DNA of 29,309 nucleotides from an uncultured Clostridia bacterium. Lineage in GTDB: Bacteria; Bacillota; Clostridia; Oscillospirales; Acutalibacteraceae. A program made the position numbers and the translations under genes. Positions 9,106 through 16,605 of this stretch are shown in pieces; the first letter of the stretch is position 1; each line of letters opens with the position of its first letter. The DNA lies in NCBI GenBank assembly GCA_937920235.1, contig CALGUK010000029.1, forward strand, positions 1 to 29,309, in the 5' to 3' direction. The notes beneath the pieces are model-generated. The model saw nothing but the letters and a program-made list of their open reading frames with translations, was not told the origin of the DNA and did not search any database.

Positions 9106-9729
9106 TTGCAAAAAGAATACAGAACCGTCAAGGAATATTCTTCGGATGAATATGTTGTCAAACGCTCAAGGTTTATCGGCTATGCAAAGCCTGTTTCTAC
9201 GATTGAAGAGGCGAATTCGTTTATTTCAGAAATAAAGTCAAAGCATTGGGATGCTACGCATAATGTTTATGCCTACATTCTTCGCGACGGAGGAATAAAG
9301 CGTTATTCTGACGACGGTGAACCACAGGGAACGGCAGGTGTGCCTGTTTTAGATGTTCTTGAAAAGGAAGGACTTGAAGATGTCTGTGTTGTCGTAACAA
9401 GATATTTCGGCGGTATTCTTCTCGGCGGCGGAGGACTTGTCCGTGCATATTCTCACAGTGCTAAAATAGGTGTTGACAGTGCAAAAATAATCACTATGGC
9501 GCATTGCGTTGACCTCTCTGTTGAGTGCGATTATACATTTTACGGAAAATTAAACGCTTTTCTCTTGAATGAGGATACGGTGATTCTTGACACCGTGTTT
9601 ACCGATAATGTTAAAGTAATTTTCCGTATTAAAAGTGAAAACCGCGGAAGCATTGATGCAAAAATCACCGATATGAGCAACGGAAGGTTGTTTACATCCG
9701 TTATTTCTGAAAATTTTTGCGAATTTTAA
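9106..9729 (+). CDS. YigZ/IMPACT (UPF0029) family protein
   Basis: The 207-residue protein has the YigZ/IMPACT layout. The N-terminal half contains the family signature: WDATHNVYAYI near residue 46-56, then YSDDGEPQGTAG and VVVTRYFGGILLGGGGLVRA at about 108-127. The C-terminal half is the ferredoxin-like DUF1949 domain. Bacterial members are widespread and bind nucleic acid or the ribosome in some studies; the biochemical role is not settled. A TTG start is used, with GCGAGGTGA about six bases before it and no better ATG nearby. It lies between the rpmE terminator and dgt. I see no clear separate promoter in the 21 bases upstream, so expression may come from read-through. Confidence 0.92.
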   Translation: MQKEYRTVKEYSSDEYVVKRSRFIGYAKPVSTIEEANSFISEIKSKHWDATHNVYAYILRDGGIKRYSDDGEPQGTAGVPVLDVLEKEGLEDVCVVVTRYFGGILLGGGGLVRAYSHSAKIGVDSAKIITMAHCVDLSVECDYTFYGKLNAFLLNEDTVILDTVFTDNVKVIFRIKSENRGSIDAKITDMSNGRLFTSVISENFCEF

Positions 9730-9754
9730 AAATTTTTTTAAAATAAAAAAAGGA

Positions 9755-9782
9755 TTTTTGCTGTTTTTTGCGTATATATAAT
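9755..9782 (+). promoter_or_regulatory. Possible promoter of dgt-dnaG-rpoD
   Basis: A perfect -10 TATAAT (9777-9782) lies 38 bases before the dgt start. The best -35 at usable spacing, TTTTTG (9755-9760, 16-base spacer), is poor, so only the -10 element is convincing. Confidence 0.4.
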
Positions 9783-9820
9783 CAGAAGGGTAATTTTTAG
9801 TATAAAAAGGAGGCTTTATA

Positions 9821-10834
9821 ATGAATGTCCGTGAGAAAATAGAAAATAATGAAAGACTTATTTTGTCAGATAAAGCCTGCTTGTCCTCGCAGTCAAGAGG
9901 CAGAGAAAATCCGGAAGAAAAATGCTCCCTGAGAACTGACTTTCAAAGGGACAGAGACAGAATTATACATTCCAACTCTTTCAGAAGATTAAAGCATAAA
10001 ACTCAGGTTTTTCTCTCTCCTGAAGGAGACCATTACAGAACTCGCTTAACACATACGCTTGAGGTGTCGCAGATTGCAAGAACCATTGCTAACGGATTAT
10101 CCCTTAACGGCGATCTTACCGAGGCTGTAGCACTGGGGCACGACCTCGGTCACACTCCTTTCGGTCATGCAGGCGAAAGAGCTCTCAATTCAGTTTTCCC
10201 GGGTGGCTTCAGGCACTATGACCAAAGTCTCAGAGTTGTTGAAAAACTCGAAAAAAACGGTAAGGGACTCAATCTTACATATGAAGTGCGTGACGGTATT
10301 GTATGCCATACAAGAGGCAAAGAGGCAGATACTCTTGAGGGTAGAATAGTAAAGCTTGCCGATAAAATTGCATATATCAATCACGATATCGATGACGCCG
10401 TCCGTGCAGGTGTAATGTGCGAAGAAGATATTCCGTCAGAGGTCAGAAAAGCTCTCGGATTTACAAAAAGTGCTCGCATAAACACAATGGTGCTTGATGT
10501 TGTTGAAAACAGCCGTGATGATATCGTTTTTTCAGCTGAGATTCAGCAACCGTTTGACGAGCTTCACTCATTTATGTTTGAAAAGGTCTATACAAACCCT
10601 GTGTGTAAAGGTGAGGAGACCAAGGCGATTGATATTATACTTCGTCTTTACGACTACTTTATATCCAATTCAGAACGAATTCCCAAAACATATCATTATA
10701 TTATAGAGGAAGAGGGAGTTCACCGTGCTGCCTGCGATTATATTGCAGGAATGAGTGACAGATACCTTCTTGCGGTATATAAAAAAATATTTATTCCGGA
10801 TTCCTGGGTTGATATTGGTTCGGAGGAGGGATGA
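9821..10834 (+). CDS. dgt: dGTP triphosphohydrolase-like HD-domain protein
   Basis: The 337-residue protein is a deoxynucleoside triphosphate triphosphohydrolase, which splits dNTPs into deoxynucleoside and tripolyphosphate and so tunes dNTP pools. The HD-domain metal ligands are visible: H78 in RLTHTLEV, H107-D108 in GHDLGHTPFGHAGE, and D181 in KLADKIAYINHD. The N-terminal segment with FQRDRDRIIHSNSFRRLKHK (about 41-60) is typical of the Dgt group. The ATG start has an AAAGGAGG site eight bases upstream. The stop codon overlaps the dnaG start as ATGA. dgt beside dnaG-rpoD is a recurring clostridial arrangement. Substrate preference among dNTPs cannot be read from sequence. Confidence 0.93.
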   Translation: MNVREKIENNERLILSDKACLSSQSRGRENPEEKCSLRTDFQRDRDRIIHSNSFRRLKHKTQVFLSPEGDHYRTRLTHTLEVSQIARTIANGLSLNGDLTEAVALGHDLGHTPFGHAGERALNSVFPGGFRHYDQSLRVVEKLEKNGKGLNLTYEVRDGIVCHTRGKEADTLEGRIVKLADKIAYINHDIDDAVRAGVMCEEDIPSEVRKALGFTKSARINTMVLDVVENSRDDIVFSAEIQQPFDELHSFMFEKVYTNPVCKGEETKAIDIILRLYDYFISNSERIPKTYHYIIEEEGVHRAACDYIAGMSDRYLLAVYKKIFIPDSWVDIGSEEG

Positions 10835-12609
10835 TATTGGCACTACCTGATGATTTTTTATTTGAATTGCGTAACCGTGCTGATATCGAAACCACGATTT
10901 CCTCCTATGTGAATTTAAAGAGGGCAGGAAGAATCAGCAAGGGCCTGTGTCCGTTTCACGGCGAAAAAACAGCTTCGTTTACTGTTTATCCCGATACACA
11001 GTCGTATTACTGCTTCGGATGCGGAAACGGCGGAGATGTAATAACCTTTATAAAAAATATTGAAAATCTTGATTATATTGATGCTGTGCGTTTTCTCGCA
11101 GAAAAAAACGGAATGACTATGCCGGAGGAAAATTCATACGACAGCGTTGTTAATAAAAGAAAACTACGTATGCTTGAAGCCAACAGAGAAGCAGCAAAAT
11201 TTTTCCATAACTGTCTTAAAACCAATGACGGAACAGTGGGATACAGATATTTCCGAAACCGCGGTCTCTCCGATGATACAATTCGTAAATTTGGTCTCGG
11301 TTTTGCGCCGGACAGCTTTTCTGCACTTACAAATTATATGCTGGGCAAAGGATTTACAAGGGACGAGCTTGTTTATGCCAATCTGTCAAGACGCTCACAA
11401 AAAAATCCGAACAGCGTGTATGATAATTTCCGAAACCGCGTTATATTTCCGATAATTGATGTTAAGGGTAACGTCATTGCCTTCGGCGGACGCGTTATGG
11501 ATGACTCAAAGCCCAAATATTTGAACACATCCGATACACTCGTTTATAAAAAAAGTCAGGGTGTGTTTGCGTTGAATCTCGCAAAAAAAAGCGGTAAGGA
11601 CAGCCTTATCCTTTGCGAAGGATATATGGATGTTATTGCTCTTCATCAGGCAGGATTTACCAATGCGGTTGCGGGACTCGGAACAGCCTTGACATCAGAA
11701 CAGGCTCAGCTTTTATCCCGTTATGCCTCGGAGGTTCTTATATGCTATGATGCAGATGAGGCAGGGCAGAAGGCGGCTGCAAGGGCAATGCAGATTTTCG
11801 CAAAAACCACTGCAAAAATAAAAATTCTCAGATTAAGCGGCGGAAAAGATCCGGACGAGATTCTGAAGAATTACGGAGTCGAAAAAATGAAATCGATTAT
11901 AAGCGGTGCTGCCAATGAAATCGAATTTGCCTTGCTCCGTGAACAGTCAAAATTTGATATTACGAGCGACGACGGTAAGCGTCAGTATCTTCAGGCAGCA
12001 GTTAAGGTTCTGTCCTCGGTAGGTGCCATCGAGCTTGATATTTATGCTTCACGTCTTGCTGATGAACTGTCTGTTTCAAAAGAGGTTATTGTCAGCGAAG
12101 CTAAGCGCCAAGCCAAAAGAAACGTTGTTGTTCAACAGAAAAAGGAATTTAATGAGATTCAGCGACATGAGGATATCCTGGACAAGCTGAATTCTCAAAG
12201 AAAGACCTTTTATAAAGCGGCAAAAGCGGAGGAAATGCTCATTGCCTTAATAATGTCTAATCCGGAGTTTCTGAATGGCATTGATGAGAAAATTTCCTGC
12301 GGTGATTTTGTCACCGATTTTAACGGGCGCATTTTCAAAGCGATTACTGACAGACTCCGTCAGGGTAAATCCGCCGAAATCTCATTTTTATACGGTGAAC
12401 TGAATGATGATGAGATAAGCGCAGTCGCAAAAATACAGACGATTGCACATACTCTGAAAAATACCTTCGGAGAATGTGTTGATTGTATAAATATTATTAT
12501 GAATGAAAAAAATAAGAAAGTTCTTAAAAATATCAATGTGGAAGACATAAGTGACGAGGATTTTCTGAAGTTTTTTAGAAGTGAAGGAGAAAATTATGGA
12601 AACAATTGA
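10831..12609 (+). CDS. dnaG: DNA primase
   Basis: DnaG makes the RNA primers for replication. The 592-residue protein has the N-terminal CHC2 zinc ribbon with C40, H43, C61 and C64 (LCPFHGEKTASF...CFGCGNGG). The catalytic TOPRIM core has E263 in ILCEGYMD and D307/D309 in CYDADEAG. The C-terminal helicase-binding domain should start near residue 450. The ATG at 10831 overlaps the dgt stop, but it directly abuts the GGAGGAGGG site (10822-10830). A TTG two codons later (10837), seven bases after GGAGG, gives the more usual spacing and may be the true start. It is co-transcribed with dgt and rpoD, so primase and the main sigma factor share one message. Confidence 0.96.
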   Translation: MILALPDDFLFELRNRADIETTISSYVNLKRAGRISKGLCPFHGEKTASFTVYPDTQSYYCFGCGNGGDVITFIKNIENLDYIDAVRFLAEKNGMTMPEENSYDSVVNKRKLRMLEANREAAKFFHNCLKTNDGTVGYRYFRNRGLSDDTIRKFGLGFAPDSFSALTNYMLGKGFTRDELVYANLSRRSQKNPNSVYDNFRNRVIFPIIDVKGNVIAFGGRVMDDSKPKYLNTSDTLVYKKSQGVFALNLAKKSGKDSLILCEGYMDVIALHQAGFTNAVAGLGTALTSEQAQLLSRYASEVLICYDADEAGQKAAARAMQIFAKTTAKIKILRLSGGKDPDEILKNYGVEKMKSIISGAANEIEFALLREQSKFDITSDDGKRQYLQAAVKVLSSVGAIELDIYASRLADELSVSKEVIVSEAKRQAKRNVVVQQKKEFNEIQRHEDILDKLNSQRKTFYKAAKAEEMLIALIMSNPEFLNGIDEKISCGDFVTDFNGRIFKAITDRLRQGKSAEISFLYGELNDDEISAVAKIQTIAHTLKNTFGECVDCINIIMNEKNKKVLKNINVEDISDEDFLKFFRSEGENYGNN

Positions 12610-13687
12610 TAAAAAGTCAGCTTTAAAGGCGCTTATTGAAAAAGGTAAAGCTGTCGGTAAGCTTACAACTCAGGAAATTGATAATGCCATTGTTGAACTC
12701 GACATTGAAATGGAAGAGCTTGATAAGCTTTATGAGCTCATTGAAACAAATAATATCGAACTCATTGATGACCTTGGCGATATGGCAAGAGATGCAATCA
12801 CAGACGAGTCTGATATGGCAAAAACCGATGACGGCGGAGCAGGGGACAGCAAAACTCTTGTTATGGATGACCCCGTCAGAGTTTACCTTAAAGAAATCGG
12901 TCGAGTACCGCTTCTTACTTCTGAGGAAGAAATAGAACTTTCAATCAGAATTTCAGACGGTGATGCAAAAGCAAAACAGCGTCTGGCTGAGGCAAACCTT
13001 CGTCTTGTTGTAAGTATTGCAAAACGATATGTAGGCAGAGGGATGCAGTTTCTTGATCTTATCCAGGAGGGTAACCTGGGACTTATCAAGGCAGTTGAAA
13101 AATTTGACTATACAAAGGGCTTTAAATTTTCAACATACGCTACTTGGTGGATAAGACAAGCAATTACCAGAGCCATTGCTGACCAGGCAAGAACCATTCG
13201 TATTCCCGTTCATATGGTTGAAACAATAAACAAGGTTAAAAAGACGAGCAGCCAGCTTCTCCATAAAAACGGACACGATCCGTCGGCAGAAGAAATTGCG
13301 GAAGAACTTAATATGTCTCCCGATAAGGTTCGTGAAATTCTCCGTCTTGCTCAGGAGCCGGTATCTCTTGAAACTCCTATCGGTGAAGAAGAGGATAGCC
13401 ATCTCGGTGACTTTATTCCTGACGATGAAGCACTTTCTCCTGCTGATGCGGCATCAATTTCACTTCTTAAAGAACAGCTTGCTGAGGTTCTGAAAACTCT
13501 TACTCCGAGAGAGGAAAAGGTTCTTTCACTTCGTTTCGGACTTGAAGACGGACATCCGAGAACGCTTGAGGAAGTAGGTAAGGAGTTCAATGTTACCCGT
13601 GAACGTATTCGTCAGATTGAGGCAAAAGCGTTGAGGAAACTCCGCCATCCGAGTCGCAGTAAAAAGCTCAGAGACTTTTTAGATTAA
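12596..13687 (+). CDS. rpoD: Primary RNA polymerase sigma factor SigA/RpoD
   Basis: This is the housekeeping sigma-70 factor, of 363 residues from the ATG at 12596. I chose that start because GAAGGAG (12583-12589) is six bases upstream; the in-frame GTG at 12581 precedes the site. Region 1.2 starts at DPVRVYLKEIGRVPLLT. Regions 2.1-2.4 contain RLVVSIAKRYVGRGM, FLDLIQEGN and FSTYATWWIRQAITRA. Region 3 starts at IPVHMVETINK. Region 4 ends with VTRERIRQIEAKALRKLRHP, which reads the -35 box. The short region 1.1 is normal for Bacillota. The start overlaps dnaG by 14 bases, and a strong terminator follows. Confidence 0.97.
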   Translation: METIDKKSALKALIEKGKAVGKLTTQEIDNAIVELDIEMEELDKLYELIETNNIELIDDLGDMARDAITDESDMAKTDDGGAGDSKTLVMDDPVRVYLKEIGRVPLLTSEEEIELSIRISDGDAKAKQRLAEANLRLVVSIAKRYVGRGMQFLDLIQEGNLGLIKAVEKFDYTKGFKFSTYATWWIRQAITRAIADQARTIRIPVHMVETINKVKKTSSQLLHKNGHDPSAEEIAEELNMSPDKVREILRLAQEPVSLETPIGEEEDSHLGDFIPDDEALSPADAASISLLKEQLAEVLKTLTPREEKVLSLRFGLEDGHPRTLEEVGKEFNVTRERIRQIEAKALRKLRHPSRSKKLRDFLD

Positions 13688-13702
13688 TATATTATAATAT
13701 GC

Positions 13703-13738
13703 TATCCGGGATTGAACTGTAAATCCCGGATATTTTTT
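13703..13738 (+). terminator. Intrinsic terminator of dgt-dnaG-rpoD
   Basis: An 11-pair stem TATCCGGGATT/AATCCCGGATA (13703-13713 and 13722-13732) with an eight-base loop is followed by TTTTTT. It faces the minus-strand terminator at 13741-13775, so the two convergent units are each insulated. Confidence 0.93.
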
Positions 13739-13740
13739 GC

Positions 13741-13775
13741 AAAAAAGAGGCAATACGGAATTTCCGTACTGCCTC
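13741..13775 (-). terminator. Intrinsic terminator of the first GPH symporter gene
   Basis: On the minus strand the stem GAGGCAGTACGGA pairs with TCCGTATTGCCTC through one G-U wobble, followed by a T run (complement of the A run at 13741-13746). On the plus strand the same position is an A-C mismatch, so the hairpin is built for minus-strand RNA. Confidence 0.88.
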
Positions 13776-13826
13776 ACATTTTTGTTTTGCCGATCTCACA
13801 TTCAATTTGAGAGATTACTACTGTGC

Positions 13827-16358
13827 TTATTTATTCTTTTTTGCGGCTTTCTTTGCTGCTTTTTCAGCCTTTATTTTAGCTGCATGAGCTGCCTGCTCTT
13901 CTTTTTCACGAAGAATTTTTGCTTCCTCGTCAGCAAGAGCCTGTTCATAACGAATCTTTGCTTCTTCATACATTTCTTCGATGTCATCGAAGTGCTTGTA
14001 GTTTTCTTCTTGCTTTACAAGCTTTTCAGCATCAAGATATGGCTTTGCAGCACGTGCAAAGTAAGCATGCCTATCCATTTCAATCTTTGAAGTCTTGTGA
14101 ATTTCTTCTTTCTTTGCTTTATAAGCTTTGATTTCTGCCTTGATTGCCTTAACTTTTGCAGAGTCATTAATCTTTTTAGCATCTCTGAGATCAAGATAAA
14201 GCTGTTTAAGCTTTGCATCACATTCGTCTTCAGCATCGAAGAGTTCTTCAAGTTTTGTGAAATCGGGCTGAACAAGTTCTTCATTGACAAAGTATTTGTT
14301 AAGAGCTTTGAATGAAGATTTCTTATTTCTTGCGATTTCTATAGCAAATTTACGGATTTCTTTTTCTGATTCCGTTGTCATCGGCATAGCCTTTGCATTG
14401 AGCATCTCGGTTCTGAGCTCGTCAGCAGTCATAAGCTTAAGACCCTGAAGACCTGCGGAGTAAATCTCTTTCTGAACAGTATACTGATATTTGTAAACGT
14501 CGGTTGAGAATTTATCAAGCTCGTCGCATACAAACTTTGCAATTTCAATATCTTCGTTGAACTTCAGTGCTTCTTTGTAAGCGTTCTTTGCAGCTTTACG
14601 TTCTTCTTTGTCCTTAACAGATTTATAGCTGTTCTTATCTGCAGCTTTCGGAACTTCGTTAGCCATTGCTCTTGATTCACGGATGATATCGATACCCTGA
14701 ACAAGCTGTGCATCGTTTTTAATACCGTTGCCGTAGTCCTCGAAAAGAGCACGTACTCTGAGAACCTTAACAACTGATTTTTGCTTTCTTTCGTTAAAGT
14801 CATAGAAGAAGAAGGGAATAACGTTCATTGCGGCACCGATAGCGGCAACAATAATCAAAACATTGATAAGACTTAAAAGAACATCGGTATCATAAAGTGC
14901 CGAGTAAGCGTTGGAATAGTTATCCTGGCCTTTGGCAAGCTGGTCGGCCAAAATCTGACCTACGGTTGTTTTGCCGTCACCGAGAACACGGTTGAGTATT
15001 TCGGGATTTGATGTGACGACCTTGGCATTTTCACTTGTGATACCATTTTTCTCATAAATGAAGGGGAGAACAGATGATGTGGCAAGAGCAAGAACTGTAC
15101 CGATTGTATTAACTGCTGAGAACATACCGTCAATTCTTTCACCTGTAACATACTGCTGATAGTCACGGATATCTGCCTGAATAGCAGGGTTGAGAATTCT
15201 TGCAAATGATCCTACGAGAGCATTAAGCCACAAGCAAGACATAACAAGAAGAATTGTTACGTTATGAGTAATCTCATCTGTGAAGAGAAGCATTGCAAGG
15301 ATAAATACAATGTTAAAGAGGTTTGTAACGATAAGAACAGATTTCTTACCCCATTTGCGAATACAGAACGGAGCGGCAAGCATACCCCAAAGAGAAGCGT
15401 TACCGTAAACTGTAGTAATAATGCTGTATGTAGTACCTGAACAAGCACCGCCGTAGTTGTAAAGCCAGTACATGATGTTGGAGTATGCACTTTCGAGGAA
15501 ACCGATCCAGCTTGCAAGTGAAATGATCCAGAAATATTTGTTCTTGGCAACTGCACGGAGAGCGTCAAAGAGCTTGATCTGAACAACGTGAGTTCTTGCC
15601 TGAACAATCTTTTCAACTGTACCTTTATAAACGATAATACAGAGAAGGATACCTAAAACCGAAAGAATAGGATAAACAAGTCTGTAAACACGGATATCTG
15701 TCTGGTTAGAATGAAATACGTGCTGTGCAATAAGAGGAGTTACAAAGTTTACAATAGTGGGAGCAAATGAGTAAACAACACTCTTTACGGAAGCAACGTC
15801 AGCTCTCTCCTGTGTTTCGGGAGAAAGAACGTGAATGAGGTTTTCATATGCATCATAGAAGAAATAGAAGAAGAAGTGAAGTGCCAGGTTAAGAACCATA
15901 ATAACAGCACATTTTGCTATATAAGCAACATCGTGACCGAAAAGAGATCCGTTTCCGAATAATGCACCGAATTTGTCATACGGGAACCAAACCATTGTAA
16001 CACAGATAATGGCGGTCGGAATAGCCATCGTTACAATATAAGGACGGTATTTACCGGCTTTATTACGGGTGTTATCAATAATGTTTGCACGGACACCGGT
16101 AAGAAATACGTTACAAAGAACAGCAATAACGTACATAACATACATATCCATCGGCTCAACACCGAGAACACCTGACAAAAGCACGTTGTTTGTTGACAAC
16201 AAGCAAGCGTTTGACATAGTGATGAGCATATAGGCACCGATACCGCCGCCCGAATATGATGCAATTTCTTTAAAGGTCATAAAGCGGCCTTTTGGTGGCG
16301 TTTTCCAATAGGTTTTAACCTTGTCAACGCCGTCTCTGACTTTTGAAGTTAAATTCAT
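13827..16358 (-). CDS. GPH-family (MelB-like) sugar:cation symporter with a long C-terminal helical domain, copy 1
   Basis: The protein has 843 residues from the ATG at 16358, which lies eight bases after AAAGGAG; an upstream GTG at 16367 is inside the usual spacer and is unlikely. The first ~520 residues form the MFS_2 domain with about 12 membrane segments. GPH markers are DNTRNKAGKYRPY in the loop after helix 2-3 and DIRDYQQYVTGERIDGMF in the late cytoplasmic loop. Relatives import glycosides with Na+ or H+. The last ~325 residues are lysine/glutamate-rich, predicted helical and probably coiled-coil, ending in an alanine/lysine tail. They are not a PTS IIA domain as in LacS, and I do not recognise them. 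A segment of about 35 residues before the last helices is absent from copy 2. Substrate is unknown. It has its own promoter and terminator. Confidence 0.9.
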   Translation of the reverse strand: MNLTSKVRDGVDKVKTYWKTPPKGRFMTFKEIASYSGGGIGAYMLITMSNACLLSTNNVLLSGVLGVEPMDMYVMYVIAVLCNVFLTGVRANIIDNTRNKAGKYRPYIVTMAIPTAIICVTMVWFPYDKFGALFGNGSLFGHDVAYIAKCAVIMVLNLALHFFFYFFYDAYENLIHVLSPETQERADVASVKSVVYSFAPTIVNFVTPLIAQHVFHSNQTDIRVYRLVYPILSVLGILLCIIVYKGTVEKIVQARTHVVQIKLFDALRAVAKNKYFWIISLASWIGFLESAYSNIMYWLYNYGGACSGTTYSIITTVYGNASLWGMLAAPFCIRKWGKKSVLIVTNLFNIVFILAMLLFTDEITHNVTILLVMSCLWLNALVGSFARILNPAIQADIRDYQQYVTGERIDGMFSAVNTIGTVLALATSSVLPFIYEKNGITSENAKVVTSNPEILNRVLGDGKTTVGQILADQLAKGQDNYSNAYSALYDTDVLLSLINVLIIVAAIGAAMNVIPFFFYDFNERKQKSVVKVLRVRALFEDYGNGIKNDAQLVQGIDIIRESRAMANEVPKAADKNSYKSVKDKEERKAAKNAYKEALKFNEDIEIAKFVCDELDKFSTDVYKYQYTVQKEIYSAGLQGLKLMTADELRTEMLNAKAMPMTTESEKEIRKFAIEIARNKKSSFKALNKYFVNEELVQPDFTKLEELFDAEDECDAKLKQLYLDLRDAKKINDSAKVKAIKAEIKAYKAKKEEIHKTSKIEMDRHAYFARAAKPYLDAEKLVKQEENYKHFDDIEEMYEEAKIRYEQALADEEAKILREKEEQAAHAAKIKAEKAAKKAAKKNK

Positions 16359-16396
16359 TTTTTGCACTCCTTTAATAGTGTTTTACATACTTAATT

Positions 16397-16425
16397 ATAA
16401 TATCATATTTTTACTTTGCGTTCAA
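16397..16425 (-). promoter_or_regulatory. SigA promoter of GPH symporter copy 1
   Basis: On the minus strand there is a -35 TTGAAC (16420-16425), a 17-base spacer and a -10 TATTAT (16397-16402), about 39 bases before the ATG. The same layout, with hexamers TTGAAT and TAGAAT, precedes copy 2, which supports it. Confidence 0.7.
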
Positions 16426-16440
16426 TCATAAAATCAAATT

Positions 16441-16466
16441 TTAACAAAAAATGAACACAAAAAACA
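16441..16466 (-). promoter_or_regulatory. Conserved AT-rich box upstream of symporter copy 1
   Basis: This 26-base block matches the block at 19110-19135 at 22 of 26 positions. In both cases it ends 15-17 bases upstream of the -35. Minus-strand core elements are TGTTTTT, TGTTCAT and TTTGTTAA. A second TGAACA (16482-16487) sits 30 bases from the first. It may be a regulator site or an UP element; no regulator gene is adjacent. Confidence 0.55.
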
Positions 16467-16552
16467 GAAATTTGTAAAATGTGAACAAAATACAGGTGTT
16501 TAAAATAGTTAAAATTACCTATGAATTTATTTGATTTTTTAATAATAAAATT

Positions 16553-16587
16553 AAAAAGAGCGCTGTGTCATAATTAACACAACGCTC
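16553..16587 (-). terminator. Intrinsic terminator of the second GPH symporter gene
   Basis: On the minus strand GAGCGTTGTGT pairs with ACACAGCGCTC through one G-U wobble, with an eight-base loop and a T run (complement of AAAAA at 16553-16557). It separates copy 2 from the promoter of copy 1. Confidence 0.88.
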
Positions 16588-16605
16588 ATAAACCGAATTA
16601 CAGGG